Part shown: positions 1-8,061 of the stretch, piece after piece | How the letters are laid out: each line of letters opens with the position of its first letter | How positions within the stretch are numbered: the stretch's first letter is position 1 | DNA from: Branchinecta lynchi | Lineage: Eukaryota > Arthropoda > Branchiopoda > Anostraca > Branchinectidae | Assembly (NCBI GenBank): GCA_023053575.1 | Contig: JAKZAP010000021.1 | Span: 9,052,212 to 9,116,211, forward strand | Direction: 5' to 3' | Length of the DNA: 64,000 nt | Translations under genes and position numbers: made by a program | Notes under the pieces: model-generated | What the model was told of the DNA's origin: nothing | The model's input: only the letters and a program-made list of their open reading frames with translations | Databases searched by the model: none

Positions 1-2
1 CT

Positions 3-290
3 TTAGATACGCTACCCAAACATATAAACGATTCGGAATGTGGTGTAATCAACTATGACAAACGTGGAATGCCTGGAACACATTGGGTTGCATATTGTAA
101 TCTATCTGAATACCCCTATGTCGAATTTTTCGATTCTTTCGGTATTCCTCCAGGAAAAGAAATAGTTAAATATCTAAAAACTTCAAAGAAAAAAATAGCT
201 TATGAAAATCTTGCTGTTCAAAATATAGATGAATTAAACTGTGGTTTTCACTGCATTTCCTACATCCAGCGGAAAATGAAGAGTTGGTAG
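3..290 (+). CDS. Adenain-like cysteine protease, 5'-truncated by the window edge
   Basis: The frame is open from base 3, upstream of the first methionine at 69, so the visible 95 residues are the C-terminal part of a longer protein. Adenovirus-type (C5 family) protease landmarks appear in order: THWVAY with the catalytic His, FFDSFG with the acidic residue, a Gln in AVQNID, and CGFHC containing the nucleophile Cys. In Polintons and adenoviruses this enzyme matures capsid proteins by cutting near Gly-rich sites. The protein stops only 13 residues after the CGFHC cysteine pair, shorter than is usual for adenains, so a C-terminal truncation or frameshift is possible. The zinc-ribbon/integrase gene follows after about 30 bp on the same strand. 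Confidence 0.8.
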   Translation, partial: LDTLPKHINDSECGVINYDKRGMPGTHWVAYCNLSEYPYVEFFDSFGIPPGKEIVKYLKTSKKKIAYENLAVQNIDELNCGFHCISYIQRKMKSW

Positions 291-318
291 CTTTTCGTTT
301 AAGAAAATTGTTTTCTAA

Positions 319-324
319 TAAATG
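319..324 (+). promoter_or_regulatory. TAAATG start-site motif of the zinc-ribbon/integrase gene
   Basis: The sequence CTAATAAATGG spans the ATG at 322. The same word overlaps every other internal gene start in this element. It decides the start of the gene at 322 in place of the later in-frame ATG at 337. It resembles the poxvirus late promoter/initiator TAAAT(G). The function is inference. Confidence 0.5.
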
Positions 325-489
325 GAGATTTATTGTATGAAATGTAAAAAGAGCACTGACACTGAATCAATGTTTAAGGCAGTGTCACAAAAAAATAATG
401 TTCCAATGCTGAAAGGGAATTGTGTTATTTGCGGATCGAGGAAAAATCGCTTTTTAAAAAAAACCTCAACGCAGAAACAGATATTTTAA
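322..489 (+). CDS. Small Cys-containing (DUF5679-like zinc-ribbon) ORF preceding the integrase
   Basis: The ORF encodes 55 residues, starting at 322 where the ATG is embedded in the TAAATG motif shared by the other genes of this element. The recognisable core is MKCKK near the N-terminus and GNCVICGSRKNRF about 27 residues later. This resembles the short zinc-ribbon (DUF5679-type) proteins of Polintons and adintoviruses, often described as small core or DNA-binding proteins. The first CxxC is reduced to a single Cys, so metal binding may be impaired. The frame ends at 489 inside the overlapping integrase frame, immediately after an eight-A run (456-463). A -1 shift there enters the integrase frame, which has no good start of its own. 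Either a programmed -1 frameshift or a decay mutation would explain this. Confidence 0.5.
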   Translation: MEIYCMKCKKSTDTESMFKAVSQKNNVPMLKGNCVICGSRKNRFLKKTSTQKQIF

Positions 490-1391
490 AGACGTATTAT
501 TCTAATTATTCAGGTGTGGATGATATTTACAGAAAATTAAAAGAAAATGGTGTTAAGGTTTCCAAGGATAAAATAAAAAATGTGTTGCAAAATGAGAATG
601 TGTATACGTTACACAAACCTTCCTATCATAACTTTGAAAGGAGGCGAGTGTATGTTCACTATATTGATGAGCAATGGCAAGCTGATTTAGTTGACATGCA
701 GAAATATAAAAAAGAAAATAATAAAACAAATTACATTTTAACTGTTATTGATTGCTTTAGTAAAAATGCTTGGTGTATCCCTCTGAAAGACAAAACGGGT
801 GCTGAAATAATAAAAGCATTCAGTGTTATATTTAAAGAAAGAATTCCTAAGAAACTACAAACTGATAAAGGTAAAGAATTTGTGATGAGAAATGTTCAAA
901 CTTTTTTTAAAAATAACGGCATACACTGGTTTGCATCTGAAAGCGAATTGAAAGCGCAAATTGTAGAACGATTCAACAGAACGCTAAAAGAAAAGTTATG
1001 GAAATATTTCACTCACAATAACACTACTAATTGGATTGATATTTTACCTTTATTTGTGAGTAATTATAATAACTCGTACCACCGTTCAATACAAATGAAA
1101 CCAGTTGATGCTAGTAAAAAGGTTAATCAGAAAAAGGTTTTTAGTGCTCTGTTTCCTCCAGTAGATGACTACAAAACCACAGGAAACGTCAAAGTAGGGG
1201 ATTTAGTCAGAATTAAAAAAGAAAAAAGTATTTTCGATAAAGGATATTTACCTAATTATACGGATGAAGTATTTCAGATAGCAACCATCAGACCTACCAT
1301 TCCCATTACTTATGAAATATCTGACAAAAGTGGGGAATTAATTCAAGGAGGGTTTTATGAAAAAGAACTTTCAAAATTTATTATGAAATAA
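420..1391 (+). CDS. Retroviral-type DDE integrase (rve) of a Polinton/Maverick
   Basis: The open frame covers 323 residues from a TTG at 420; there is no credible ATG, so it probably starts upstream through the frameshift near 456-463. Residues about 20-75 match the helical N-terminal region of Polinton integrases (YYSNYSGVDDIYRKL, then YTLHKP). The rve catalytic core follows, with D89 (QADLVDM), D149 (LQTDKGKEF) and E183 (AQIVERFNRTLK), a D-D-35-E arrangement. The C-terminal 70 residues (KVGDLVRIKKEK, then KGYLPNYTDEVFQI) look like the SH3/chromo-like DNA-binding tail. The enzyme inserts the linear element into host DNA and makes a 6-bp duplication. The catalytic triad is intact. It is the only integrase seen in the window and so a possible trans-acting source for the palindromic element at 26485. 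Confidence 0.9.
   Translation: MCYLRIEEKSLFKKNLNAETDILKTYYSNYSGVDDIYRKLKENGVKVSKDKIKNVLQNENVYTLHKPSYHNFERRRVYVHYIDEQWQADLVDMQKYKKENNKTNYILTVIDCFSKNAWCIPLKDKTGAEIIKAFSVIFKERIPKKLQTDKGKEFVMRNVQTFFKNNGIHWFASESELKAQIVERFNRTLKEKLWKYFTHNNTTNWIDILPLFVSNYNNSYHRSIQMKPVDASKKVNQKKVFSALFPPVDDYKTTGNVKVGDLVRIKKEKSIFDKGYLPNYTDEVFQIATIRPTIPITYEISDKSGELIQGGFYEKELSKFIMK
456..463 (+). promoter_or_regulatory. Candidate -1 frameshift site (A_AAA_AAA)
   Basis: In the frame of the 322 ORF the codons over the A-run read TTA AAA AAA ACC. The heptamer A_AAA_AAA fits the X_XXY_YYZ slippery pattern, and a -1 slip enters the integrase frame at AAC CTC. I saw no clear downstream pseudoknot. A homopolymer sequencing error or a simple inactivating indel would look the same. 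Confidence 0.35.
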
Positions 1392-1404
1392 AATTACTTG
1401 TATA

Positions 1405-1410
1405 TAAATG
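1405..1410 (+). promoter_or_regulatory. TAAATG start-site motif
   Basis: TATATAAATGG overlaps the ATG at 1408, 17 bp after the integrase stop. It is the same word as at 319, 2239, 2994, 3381 and 4791. Confidence 0.5.
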
Positions 1411-2238
1411 GATTCAAGACGCTTGAGTGATATGTTATCGGATATAGTGAAGAACAGAGAAGTTCAGAGAAGAAAGGTTCAACAAAATGAGATGGAGAAG
1501 GCAGGATTTCGGGAATATGCTTCAGAGTTAAACGCTCCAGTTATTATAGCACAAAAAGAAAACACTAAAGACACCATCAAAAAATTACAAGAGAACGCTG
1601 AAACGATAATTAATAAACTACTTGAAGGTGATAATAATTCAAGAAGACGGTTTATCAGATTAGGTGATACATTTAAAACAGCTTTACAGACCACTACTTC
1701 AGAGGAATCGAGTCGAGCTCCCACTCATGCGATAGAACCCAATCTAGAACAACCATATGACGTAAATCTAAACTTAAATATTGATGTGGAATTATTAAAT
1801 CAAATTAATTTAAAATATAAAGATGACTGGAATGGTACCGATAATTATTTTAAAATGCCTCATTATTACCTTAAGCATCATAACGAAATAGATGGGGCTC
1901 TGAATTATTTAACATCTATAAGTCAAAGTTATGGTGGTCTGAAAAGTAAAAGTTATAGTTCGAATAAGTATGATCAAATTATTTTATTTATACAAGACTA
2001 TAAGGATAGATTAAAAAAAATTCAATCTAGTATACCCTTTATCAGACAACAAGGAACTGGAATATTTATGAATTGTGATGAAATGATTTCAAAATTATAC
2101 ACTTTGATAGGTAGCAGAGTAAACGGAAATACATCTGATGAGGTGAGAAATGAAGCTATTGATATTTTGGATTCGTTAATGCGAAATAAATTTCTTACGA
2201 AGAGATATTACAATTCAATATATAAAAAATATTTCTAA
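1408..2238 (+). CDS. Polinton virion-region protein of unknown function
   Basis: The protein has 276 residues. The first 90 are highly charged and predicted helical (Arg/Lys/Glu-rich, NREVQRRKVQQNEMEKAG). A variable Ser/Thr/Glu-rich linker follows around residues 85-110, then a C-terminal half rich in Tyr and Asn. The final 60 residues (GIFMNCDEMISKLYTLIGS ... YNSIYKKYF) resemble a tail conserved in Polinton proteins encoded between integrase and capsid genes, but I cannot assign a function. It lies 16 bp after the integrase, and its stop abuts the TAAATG of the next gene (TAA TAA ATG), a compact virus-like layout. There is no signal peptide or membrane segment. Confidence 0.75.
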   Translation: MDSRRLSDMLSDIVKNREVQRRKVQQNEMEKAGFREYASELNAPVIIAQKENTKDTIKKLQENAETIINKLLEGDNNSRRRFIRLGDTFKTALQTTTSEESSRAPTHAIEPNLEQPYDVNLNLNIDVELLNQINLKYKDDWNGTDNYFKMPHYYLKHHNEIDGALNYLTSISQSYGGLKSKSYSSNKYDQIILFIQDYKDRLKKIQSSIPFIRQQGTGIFMNCDEMISKLYTLIGSRVNGNTSDEVRNEAIDILDSLMRNKFLTKRYYNSIYKKYF

Positions 2239-2244
2239 TAAATG
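2239..2244 (+). promoter_or_regulatory. TAAATG start-site motif
   Basis: CTAATAAATGG spans the ATG at 2242 and overlaps the end of the preceding gene, whose stop is at 2236-2238. Confidence 0.5.
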
Positions 2245-2964
2245 GTGTTGTTAAACATTGAAGGTAATGAAAGTATCATTGATATAACATTTAGTCAACC
2301 AATCGAATTGAATCGTAATTGGGATTATGAAATAGGTTTGAATCAGTGTACTTTGTGGTATTCATGGCATAATATAAGTGATAAATTTGGAAATAATACA
2401 TTTCAATACAGGAAAGATGAAGATAATAATGCAACAGAATGGATGAATGTTACTATTCCTAATGGGATGTATAACGATGATTGTTTGAATTATTTTTTGT
2501 GTCAGTATTTTGATACCCCAAAAGATAAATGTCCTATTGTCATTTCATCAAATCCAGCATCTATGAGATTTGTCATCATATTACAAGAAAAATACATGTT
2601 TAGATTTAATAGTGACTTGTGTCAGATTTTAGGATTTGATAAGGATAGTGAGATATCTAAGAAAATCAATGAAGGTACAAAGCTTCCGAATATAACAAGA
2701 AGCGTTGATAAAATTCAAATTCACTGCTCTCTTGTAAACAGTTCTATCGTAAACAAAAGTAAATCAGATGTCATTTGGACATTTGTTCCTAATACAGAAC
2801 CGGGTTGTCAAATTGTTGAGAATCCTAGACAATTAATCTACCTTCCTATTAACACAAAAGACTTTATTTACTCCTTGAGAATGACAATTACTGATCAGTT
2901 GGGAAGACCTATCGATTTGAATGGTGATAACGTTGGATACGTGCTGCATTTAAGAAAAGCTTAA
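2242..2964 (+). CDS. Minor capsid / penton-like single jelly-roll protein candidate
   Basis: The protein has 240 residues. The N-terminus alternates short hydrophobic strands (IIDITFSQPIEL, YEIGLNQCTLWYSW), and the C-terminus contains IQIHCSLVNSSIVN, PGCQIVENP, IYLPINTKDF and LRMTITDQLGRPIDLNG. This pattern is typical of the Polinton minor capsid protein, proposed to be a single jelly-roll penton homologue. Established work on Polintons places this gene next to the major capsid gene, and here it lies 420 bp upstream of the MCP candidate. The fold assignment is from recalled family resemblance, not a structural search. The frame is intact. Confidence 0.7.
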   Translation: MVLLNIEGNESIIDITFSQPIELNRNWDYEIGLNQCTLWYSWHNISDKFGNNTFQYRKDEDNNATEWMNVTIPNGMYNDDCLNYFLCQYFDTPKDKCPIVISSNPASMRFVIILQEKYMFRFNSDLCQILGFDKDSEISKKINEGTKLPNITRSVDKIQIHCSLVNSSIVNKSKSDVIWTFVPNTEPGCQIVENPRQLIYLPINTKDFIYSLRMTITDQLGRPIDLNGDNVGYVLHLRKA

Positions 2965-2993
2965 AGGATTAGTGAAATAAAATTATTTACCTA

Positions 2994-2999
2994 TAAATG
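2994..2999 (+). promoter_or_regulatory. TAAATG start-site motif
   Basis: CCTATAAATGT spans the ATG at 2997. This is the only copy not followed by G. Confidence 0.45.
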
Positions 3000-3353
3000 T
3001 TGATTAATAATAAGCGATTACTTTATAAAAAGCAGTATGGAAGTGGAATCGGTAGTGTATTCAAAAACATTGTTAATTCCCAGTTATTTCAAACGTCAGC
3101 AAAACAAATAAAAGATGGGGCTATGTCAATGTATAATAATATTATTAAACCGAGATTTGAGTTGTTGAAAAACAGAGCAATAGAATATGGGAAAGATCTG
3201 ATCGATGTAAACAAGAAAGAACTCATTGATGTAATTGGAAACAAAAAATCGATGAAGGATCTTATCGGTACAAATAAAAGGATTTTAAACCAAAGAAGTC
3301 AGGACTTGATCAAAACGTTAATGACTGGCAATGGATTAAAGATTCTGAAATAA
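2997..3353 (+). CDS. Small basic virion protein (pVI/pX-like candidate)
   Basis: The protein has 118 residues, is Lys/Asn-rich and has an early Gly-rich motif (KKQYGSGIGSVF, residues 11-22). It is followed by amphipathic helical sequence and Asp/Ile-rich repeats (KDLIDVNKKELIDVIGNKKSMKDLIG). Polinton and adintovirus genomes usually carry such a short basic protein between the minor and major capsid genes. The Gly-rich segment resembles adenain-type cleavage sites, suggesting processing by the protease at 3-290. Whether it acts in membrane lysis (pVI-like) or in packing DNA cannot be decided from sequence. It sits 32 bp after the previous stop and 30 bp before the MCP start. Confidence 0.6.
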   Translation: MLINNKRLLYKKQYGSGIGSVFKNIVNSQLFQTSAKQIKDGAMSMYNNIIKPRFELLKNRAIEYGKDLIDVNKKELIDVIGNKKSMKDLIGTNKRILNQRSQDLIKTLMTGNGLKILK

Positions 3354-3380
3354 GTTTTATTTAATAATTTCTTTCTTATA

Positions 3381-3386
3381 TAAATG
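3381..3386 (+). promoter_or_regulatory. TAAATG start-site motif
   Basis: TATATAAATGG spans the ATG at 3384. Confidence 0.5.
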
Positions 3387-4757
3387 GCAGTAAATAAAGT
3401 TATCAGTCCGCAATGGAACATTTTTGATGAACCGCTTGTGGATGAAACAGTGGTTAAATATGAATTTAAAGAAATTCGAGAAACAGATGTGAATGTATCT
3501 AATAAATCAGAGTTTGAATTCGTAACAAAGAAATTAGATTCTTGGTTTTATCCAAGTGAAAGTTATCTTGATGTCAGTGTAAGAATAGTAAACCAAGATG
3601 GGACTCCTATAGCTGCAACCGATGTTGCTACTTTAACGAATAATGGATTTAATTTATTCAGTACCGCTGAGTATGTAATAAACGATGAATCGGTTGAAAA
3701 AATTAATCATGTTGGTATTACAACTACCGTTACAAAGTTGATTGAATACTCTGATGATTATTCTAGAAGTGCTGCAAGAAATCATTTCTGGTATAAAGAT
3801 TATAATCAAGGGAAAGAAATCAATCCTGTAATTGCTTCGTTTACTGCAACTCCAGTAGTAGCAGGGGCTGCAGGGGCTGCAGCAGGGGGTGGAACAGTCA
3901 GTTTGAGAAATAATAATAATTATAATAAAGGATTTGAAAAAAGATATAACAGAACAAAGAGCAGTAAATTAGTAAATATGTATTTACCATTATCAGAATT
4001 GTTTGGATTTCTGAAAGGAAACAAACGATTCTTCAGAGGTGCATCGCATAAATTATTTCTAAGAAGAAATGATGATAACAACATGATTATAAGAAATGGA
4101 AATACTAATTTCAAAGTAGTTATCGAGTATTTATCCTGGAAGATCCCTATTGTAGCTCCTAGTATCGAAATGATGAGTGAATTAGAAAAGGGTCTTGCTA
4201 AGGATAAAAAGCATAATCTGATGTGGGAAGCATGTAATAGTTATAAAAGTGATGTTAGTCAGAATAAGGAGCACACCTGGAAAGTTGTGTCTGAGAGAAA
4301 TAGTCCTACAAAAATCGTTGTGATGTTACAGAAAAATGAAAAGCATAACAATCAATTAATGAATAATATGGTGTTTGATCATATGAATTTAACAGACATA
4401 GAACTTAGAATTAATGGAGATAAATATCCTGAAGAACCACTCAAATGCGACTTTAGCGATGAGAAATGTAAATACTCAAATCTTTACAATAGGTTCATAC
4501 ATTTGGGCTATAAGCAATTAGCATTTGATACTGGTAGTGTTGTTAGTATAGAAGAATTTAAAGAAGTATATCCACTATTCTGTTTCGATGTTTCCAAACA
4601 CGAATCAAGTATATATAATGGAACAACTGCTGATATTGAAATAAGTTTAACATTAAAACACGCTCAGCCTGTACCATATAATATTTACTGTGTTATATAT
4701 TATGAAAGAAAAGCTACATTAGGTATTATTAACAAAAATATGTATGTGAGTTTGTGA
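3384..4757 (+). CDS. Major capsid protein candidate (double jelly-roll, F54H12.2-like)
   Basis: At 457 residues this is the largest virion gene here. Its position, length and sequence style match the Polinton major capsid protein, often annotated in invertebrate genomes as 'F54H12.2-like'. Visible blocks are LDSWFYPSESYLDVSVRI (residues 51-68), LPLSELFGFLKGNKRFFRGAS (201-221), FKVVIEYLSWKIPIVAPS and a C-terminal IEISLTLKHAQPVPYNIYCVIYYER. An Ala/Gly-rich insert at residues 156-170, encoded by GCAGGGGCT-type triplet repeats, probably lies in a surface loop. The frame is undamaged, as are the adjacent genes, suggesting a relatively recent insertion. The fold call rests on family knowledge and would need a structural search. 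Confidence 0.75.
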   Translation: MAVNKVISPQWNIFDEPLVDETVVKYEFKEIRETDVNVSNKSEFEFVTKKLDSWFYPSESYLDVSVRIVNQDGTPIAATDVATLTNNGFNLFSTAEYVINDESVEKINHVGITTTVTKLIEYSDDYSRSAARNHFWYKDYNQGKEINPVIASFTATPVVAGAAGAAAGGGTVSLRNNNNYNKGFEKRYNRTKSSKLVNMYLPLSELFGFLKGNKRFFRGASHKLFLRRNDDNNMIIRNGNTNFKVVIEYLSWKIPIVAPSIEMMSELEKGLAKDKKHNLMWEACNSYKSDVSQNKEHTWKVVSERNSPTKIVVMLQKNEKHNNQLMNNMVFDHMNLTDIELRINGDKYPEEPLKCDFSDEKCKYSNLYNRFIHLGYKQLAFDTGSVVSIEEFKEVYPLFCFDVSKHESSIYNGTTADIEISLTLKHAQPVPYNIYCVIYYERKATLGIINKNMYVSL

Positions 4758-4790
4758 TCTGGATTTTTATTTAATAAAATCATCCCCTAA

Positions 4791-4796
4791 TAAATG
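4791..4796 (+). promoter_or_regulatory. TAAATG start-site motif
   Basis: CTAATAAATGG spans the ATG at 4794. Confidence 0.5.
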
Positions 4797-5102
4797 GAGT
4801 CCACAAAGGAAGTCTTGAATACAATCAGAATGAATAAATACAATGAGACAATCAGGAAAGAAGAACTAGTGTTAGGTTTGAAATATAATATAGATAAAAT
4901 GAGAATTGCTAAGACGAAATATGGTGATAAGTTGGTTGTCGTTATTAATCATAATAACAAACCATGTGATTTGTTTATTCCACAGAGATATAATGCCATT
5001 GCTAACGAATTACTTTTAAAGAAAAATCTAGTTTTGCAGCCTATTGTACGCGAAAACAAGAACAAAGAAACATATGTGGATTTAGAACTGTTTACTCAGT
5101 AA
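4794..5102 (+). CDS. Small conserved Polinton protein, possibly nucleic-acid binding
   Basis: The protein has 102 residues. The central pattern Y-x-I-x2-M ... TKYGDKLVVVI ... DLFIPQRY is recurrent in small proteins of Polintons and related viruses. The strand-turn-strand alternation could fit an OB-like or other small beta domain, so a single-strand or structural nucleic-acid role is possible but unproven. It is the last gene before the right terminus. No Cys clusters, signal peptide or membrane segment are visible. The start is set by the TAAATG motif. Confidence 0.6.
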   Translation: MESTKEVLNTIRMNKYNETIRKEELVLGLKYNIDKMRIAKTKYGDKLVVVINHNNKPCDLFIPQRYNAIANELLLKKNLVLQPIVRENKNKETYVDLELFTQ

Positions 5103-5347
5103 TATTTGAATAAAAAATGAAAAATGTAAAAAAAAAAGAAGTAGTAGTATATTGTAGTATTTTATATGTAGTAAAGGGTAATATTCTCATTTCTTGTATC
5201 CTTTATTTTGGAAGTAAGAAAATAAAAATGTTATTAAAAAGGGGGATAATTTGGTAAAAAGGATGTTAAAATTTAAGAAATTGATGTTAAAATGGGGTTT
5301 TGAAATTGGGGGGGAGGGTGGTCTAGGATCGGCGATTATATACTACT
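5103..5347. repeat. Noncoding terminal region of the Polinton-like element (candidate TIR)
   Basis: AT-rich sequence follows the last stop, with GTAGTA-type words near 5140-5175 and a G-tract around 5310, ending ...GATTATATACTACT. The matching left copy is outside the window, so terminal-inverted-repeat status is inference. Confidence 0.4.
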
Positions 5348-5494
5348 CCCAGTAATTGTCCTGAACCGCATCAATGCCATCTAGCGAACTTGTTCACACT
5401 ATTAATGCCCTACTGGATTGCACGATCGAAAGTCTGTAAAACCGAAGGCTTCTGCGATTCCCTAGCGACTTCATGTCATTAGTTGCGTTTTTGA

Positions 5495-5877
5495 AGATAC
5501 CATAGTTGTGCGTTTTTGAAGATACCATAGTTGTGTTTTCGCAGATACCATGGTATCTGTTACCACGGTAACTGAATCTGCAATTAGTCGTTTCTGCAGT
5601 TACCGTGGTATCTGATATACGGTTGCTCTGCAAAAACGACTATTGCCGAAATTGCACTTTTCGAAGTCATCCCAAAAGAAAAACTGATATCCAATTACAT
5701 AAGGCATAAACTTCTTTCTCACCAATCTGATGGAAGTGAGATTACTTTTCAGATACCACGACCAGTTATCACGGTCGGACCATCAGATACCACGATAACT
5801 GCACGCAACTCATGATATCTGTTACCAAGGTAAAGAAGCTGCAATTGGTCGTTTTCGCAGTTACCGTGGTATCTGTA
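5495..5877. repeat. Cluster of imperfect inverted repeats (CAGATACCATGGTATCTG type)
   Basis: A perfect 18-bp palindrome CAGATACCATGGTATCTG lies near 5541, flanked by TTACCACGGTAACTG and its inverse CAGTTACCGTGGTA. A related block recurs at 5750-5877. Two direct copies of TTTTTGAAGATACCATAGTTGTG-like sequence precede it. The structure suggests a decayed foldback transposon. It is followed by an (ATA)n run and sequence resembling a - strand LINE 3' end (about 5880-5960). No gene is seen from here to 6499. Confidence 0.5.
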
Positions 5878-6507
5878 TAATAATAATAATAATTTATTGA
5901 AGCCAACAAAGGGCCATACAACAGTATTCATTATCGCACTTAACTAACAAAATTGAACTTCAAAATTACATACAATAAAATCACCATGTTTAATCCACTT
6001 TCGGCTTGAGAAAGCCATCTAGTGTCATAGCTACCAAGCTTTTGAATTAGGATTACCCAACTAGAAAAACTATTTGAGATTGTGACTTTGTGACCAAGAT
6101 GGGCAGAATTAAGTGTTTAGATTAAGAAGAGTTTGAGTCAAAGTTTACTAAAACCTTATCTTTGGTCAGATCACAGTTGGCCATAGGATTGTAGGTTAGC
6201 CTCTTTTTCTAAATCCGGGCAATTATTTTACTGAGGACTCATTCAAAGCTACCCCTCCTTGGCCGCTCCTTGGTGATTTTTATTTAGGTAGCCTACATCT
6301 TGCCTACATCAGACAAGATTTCAAATTTCCAGAAAAGTCTTTCCTTCAGAATAATCTATCTGGCTTAAAAAGGAGCAAACAAATATGACAAACATACTAG
6401 ATTGAAGCTGGATTGAAGCTAATTAACTGGTTTACATATTGGATAAATAACATATTAGCTGCATTTCTTGCTGTCATTCAGTTAAACGACCTAAAGTATA
6501 TCCCAGT

Positions 6508-6831
6508 CAGTCTACCACAAATCCCTGATTTTTGGATACCCTATGCCAAACGCTGGGTATATCTAGCATTTGGCATAGCCTATGCTTAACCCTGGATACC
6601 CTATGCCAAACGCTGGATACCTGTTGGTAACCTAACCCTGACCTACCTCAATATAAAGGAGATCTGATTGGTTGATTTTTTAGCTTCACTCAAATCATCA
6701 ATATTTTATTGTGTCCCAGTATCCAGCATTTGGCATAGCCTATCCAGCGTTAGGCATAGGGTATGCCAAACGCTAGACATACCCAGCGTTTGGCATAGGG
6801 TATCCAAAAATCAGGGGTTTGTGGTTGACTG
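6508..6831. mobile_element. hAT-type MITE with 8-bp TSD
   Basis: The 324-bp element begins CAGTCTACCACAAATCCC and ends with its inverse (…TGTGGTTGACTG). Terminal repeats of about 53 bp differ at only two positions. It is flanked by perfect 8-bp duplications ATCCCAGT (6500-6507 and 6832-6839), diagnostic of hAT transposition. It has no coding capacity. The interior holds further copies of TATGCCAAACGCTGG and its inverse. Confidence 0.92.
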
Positions 6832-7154
6832 ATCCCAGTATAACTCTTTTTCTTCCTTTGGTTAACCGACCTACATTTTTATAAGCTGTTTTTTTTGTGC
6901 TCTGTTTGCCGGTAGGCTAACCGGCATGTGGACTGAGGCGGTAGCTCAGCTGCTGCTCAGCTGTAGGTCCGTCCAACCGACTTACGCTCTTGGCACGGCG
7001 GGAAATTCAATATTCTCATTAAAGAGATAGGCGCTGGGGACGGGAAGACACCATTTTTTTTGTATAAGCCGAGAGACGAAAAAACAGTCAATAGTGGCAA
7101 ATAGGTAGGTTAATGGACCTACAGAGAAAAGGCAAAAATGCAGCTACTGCTTCA

Positions 7155-7855
7155 CAGTCTAGTACACTAGCCCCATTTCAGGGACGGTGCTTAAACGTCT
7201 AGCACCATGCCTGGGTGCTAGACATTCAAGCACTGTACCTTGGATTTCATGTATGGTGCATGGATTTCAGTATACAGTGCATACATCAAAAACACAGTTT
7301 CTGTCATCACAACTGAGCACCGGCTCGGACAGGGCTGAAATTACTACTATGAATTAGAGAAATCAAAGACAATCCTTTACATATTTTTCACAACAAAAAC
7401 AAAAGGGCTCTAATGTTGATGGAGATGAAAAACCTAACAGCGCCCTATCTATTTTCCATGTATTTTCCCTATCTATTCCCCAAGAGCCAATATTCTGGTT
7501 GGCTGCTAGATAGAAAAAGCTGAGGCACAGGACACTTTGCATGCAAAACCCTTGACTATGTAGAAAAGGAAATGAGGTTTTTCATATCTGTCATCAGCCA
7601 AGCCCTTTTCTTTTAGTTGTGAAAAATATATAAAGGATTGTCTTTGATTTCTCTAATTCATGGTAGTAATTTCAGCCCTGTCCGAGCTGGTGCTCAGTTG
7701 TCATGACAGAAACTATGTTTTTGATGTATGCACTGTATACTGAAATCCATGGACCATACATGAAATCCAAGGTACAGTGCTTGAACGTCTAGCACCCAGG
7801 CATGGTGCTAGACGTTTGAGCACCGTGCCTGAAAAGGGGCTAGTGTACTAGACTG
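7155..7855. mobile_element. Long foldback hAT-type MITE, family B, copy 1
   Basis: The 701-bp element starts CAGTCTAGTACACTAGCCCC and ends with the inverse. Almost the whole element is an inverted repeat, with arms of about 300 bp carrying GTCTAGCACCATGCCTGG and CCTTGGATTTCATG. The perfect 8-bp TSD is CTGCTTCA (7147-7154 and 7856-7863). It has no real ORF. The same family occurs at 8062 and 43269. Confidence 0.93.
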
Positions 7856-8061
7856 CTGCTTCAGTTAGTTCAATATTTCTAGTCAAAGATATTTTTCTTT
7901 TCAAACAAGATCCCTTCATTTTACCATTATCTAGATTGACTACAAAATGATGATAATGGTAGAGTTAGCAAAGTCAATAGCTAGTACCGTAAATCCCTTT
8001 CCAAAGCAGCTTCACAACAAAGAAAAGGCACATAATCTGAATATGTTTGCACACATGACTG

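Larger units (their letters stand above)
1..5347 (+). mobile_element. Right-hand part of a Polinton/Maverick-like (adintovirus-like) element
   Basis: Seven closely packed, mostly intronless + strand genes (protease, zinc-ribbon/integrase, virion-type proteins) match the gene set of Polinton/Maverick elements. The left part, where polymerase and packaging ATPase would be expected, lies outside the window. The right end is tentatively placed at 5347, because the reverse complement there begins AGTAGTATATAATCG. It therefore has the 5'-AG terminus expected of the family and resembles the AGTAGTTAT terminus of the element at 26485. The 6-bp TSD would be CCCAGT (5348-5353) but cannot be checked without the left end. 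Gene content is seen directly; the end position is inference. Confidence 0.85.

Noticed and set aside
420..428. TTG at 420 as the integrase start.
   Set aside because: Not a credible eukaryotic start, no TAAATG motif, and it lies inside the upstream zinc-ribbon frame; retained only as the limit of the open frame.
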